DNA of 14,241 nt from Bacillota bacterium. Lineage in GTDB: Bacteria; Bacillota; Clostridia; Lachnospirales; Bianqueaceae. Made by a program: the position numbers and the translations under genes. The stretch lies in NCBI GenBank assembly GCA_017474705.1, contig JAFVHC010000377.1, positions 1-14,241 of the forward strand, given 5' to 3'. The notes beneath the pieces are model-generated. The model was not told the origin of the DNA. It did no database searches and saw nothing but the letters and a program-made list of their open reading frames with translations. Below, one piece after another: positions 13,682 through 14,241 of this stretch (position 1 is its first letter; the number at the start of each line of letters is the position of its first letter).

Positions 13682-14241
13682 GGGATCAGCTCCTTCCATT
13701 CAGAGATCTCCAGATGCGGAAGATCACCATCGGCTTTGCTCCTGAACAATACCGGATACAATCCCGCCGATACGGCGCCTTTCACATCGAATTCATAACT
13801 GTTTCCACAATACCATACTTCCTTCGGGGCGAGGCCTGTCTTATGCAAAGCCAGATCGAACAGCGCCGGCAAAGGTTTGCGGTATCCATAATCGCTGCTT
13901 GCGAGGATGAATTCAAAATCATGATCCGGCAGCAGGCGGTCGATCCGCCGCCGCAAAGCCCGCCCTGACCACTGGATATTGCTGATAACACCGGTCCGGA
14001 TCCCGCGTGCTTTCAACTCTTTCAGCAGAGCAGGCACACCCTCGATCACGCGGCTGTCGCCGCAGCCGTCCCAGTAGATCTCCTCGATCTCATCATAAGG
14101 CACAGTAAACGTGATGTCCAGCATCTCATACTGCATCCTCAGGTTCTGCAGTTCTGTCAGTTCGAAGCCGGCCCTGCGGGCCGCTCCATAGTCTTGAAAG
14201 ATCCTTGTGCCCCATGCGGCCGATTCCTCCGGCGTAATGCC
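13654..14241 (-). CDS. HAD-superfamily hydrolase, N-terminus outside the window
   Basis: The frame is open from the right edge to a stop at 13654, giving 195 residues of a haloacid-dehalogenase-like phosphatase. The N-terminal motif I (DxDxT) lies beyond the edge. Present are motif II in TGVISNI (Ser87 of the visible part), the conserved Lys in YRKPLPALFDLAL (Lys122, motif III) and motif IV in WYCGNSYEFDVKGA (146-152 for GNSYEFD). The loop before motif II (ITFTVPYDEIEEIYWDG) belongs to the cap domain. An internal ATG at 14136 would drop the cap and motif I, so it is not the start. Substrate unknown; these enzymes usually hydrolyse phosphate esters. It leads the minus-strand operon with the 70-residue protein and the GNAT enzyme. 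Confidence 0.88.
   Translation of the reverse strand, partial: GITPEESAAWGTRIFQDYGAARRAGFELTELQNLRMQYEMLDITFTVPYDEIEEIYWDGCGDSRVIEGVPALLKELKARGIRTGVISNIQWSGRALRRRIDRLLPDHDFEFILASSDYGYRKPLPALFDLALHKTGLAPKEVWYCGNSYEFDVKGAVSAGLYPVLFRSKADGDLPHLEISEWKELIPCLERKSRS

Overview
The window looks like chromosomal DNA of a mid-GC Bacillota (Firmicutes), most likely an anaerobic gut member of the Clostridia or Erysipelotrichia. Reasons: strong AGGAGG-type ribosome binding sites, a Mn-sensing yybP-ykoY riboswitch in front of mntP, a DUF4003 protein, a MATE transporter fused to an anti-sigma-type ATPase beside a bacterial GH3 protein, and the small protein family sometimes labelled 'aspartate dehydrogenase'. 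The exact taxon cannot be read from the sequence.

Layout. (1) 49-4149, plus strand: a consensus promoter, a manganese riboswitch with its terminator, a second promoter inside the leader, then mntP (Mn efflux), a CaCA-type cation antiporter, and a large secreted penicillin-binding D,D-carboxypeptidase with fibronectin-III-like repeats. Gaps are 44 and 15 bases, so this reads as one operon for cation homeostasis and cell wall work. (2) 4192-4225: a terminator between convergent units. (3) 4230-11539, minus strand, transcribed from right to left: an esterase/GNAT fusion broken by a frameshift, a nitroreductase, a cytoplasmic sialidase-like protein and a DUF4003 protein, packed with 1-base gaps or an overlap. 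After 68 bases come a GH3-family adenylating enzyme and a MATE transporter carrying a C-terminal HATPase domain. (4) 11540-11929: a 390-base AT-rich gap with a predicted plus-strand promoter, a hairpin terminator and a nested set of inverted repeats that can fold in two exclusive ways. (5) 11930-12745, plus strand: a protein with PD-(D/E)XK nuclease-like motifs. (6) 12740-14241, minus strand: a GNAT acetyltransferase (TTG start), a 70-residue conserved protein and a HAD phosphatase cut by the window edge.

Most worth following: the GH3 plus MATE-HATPase pair, which looks like a conjugate-and-export module with a built-in signalling domain; the switch-like repeat region in front of the nuclease-like gene; the second, palindrome-bearing promoter that bypasses the Mn riboswitch; and the frameshift in the GNAT half of the esterase fusion. 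There are no rRNA or tRNA genes, no CRISPR array and no recognisable transposase.
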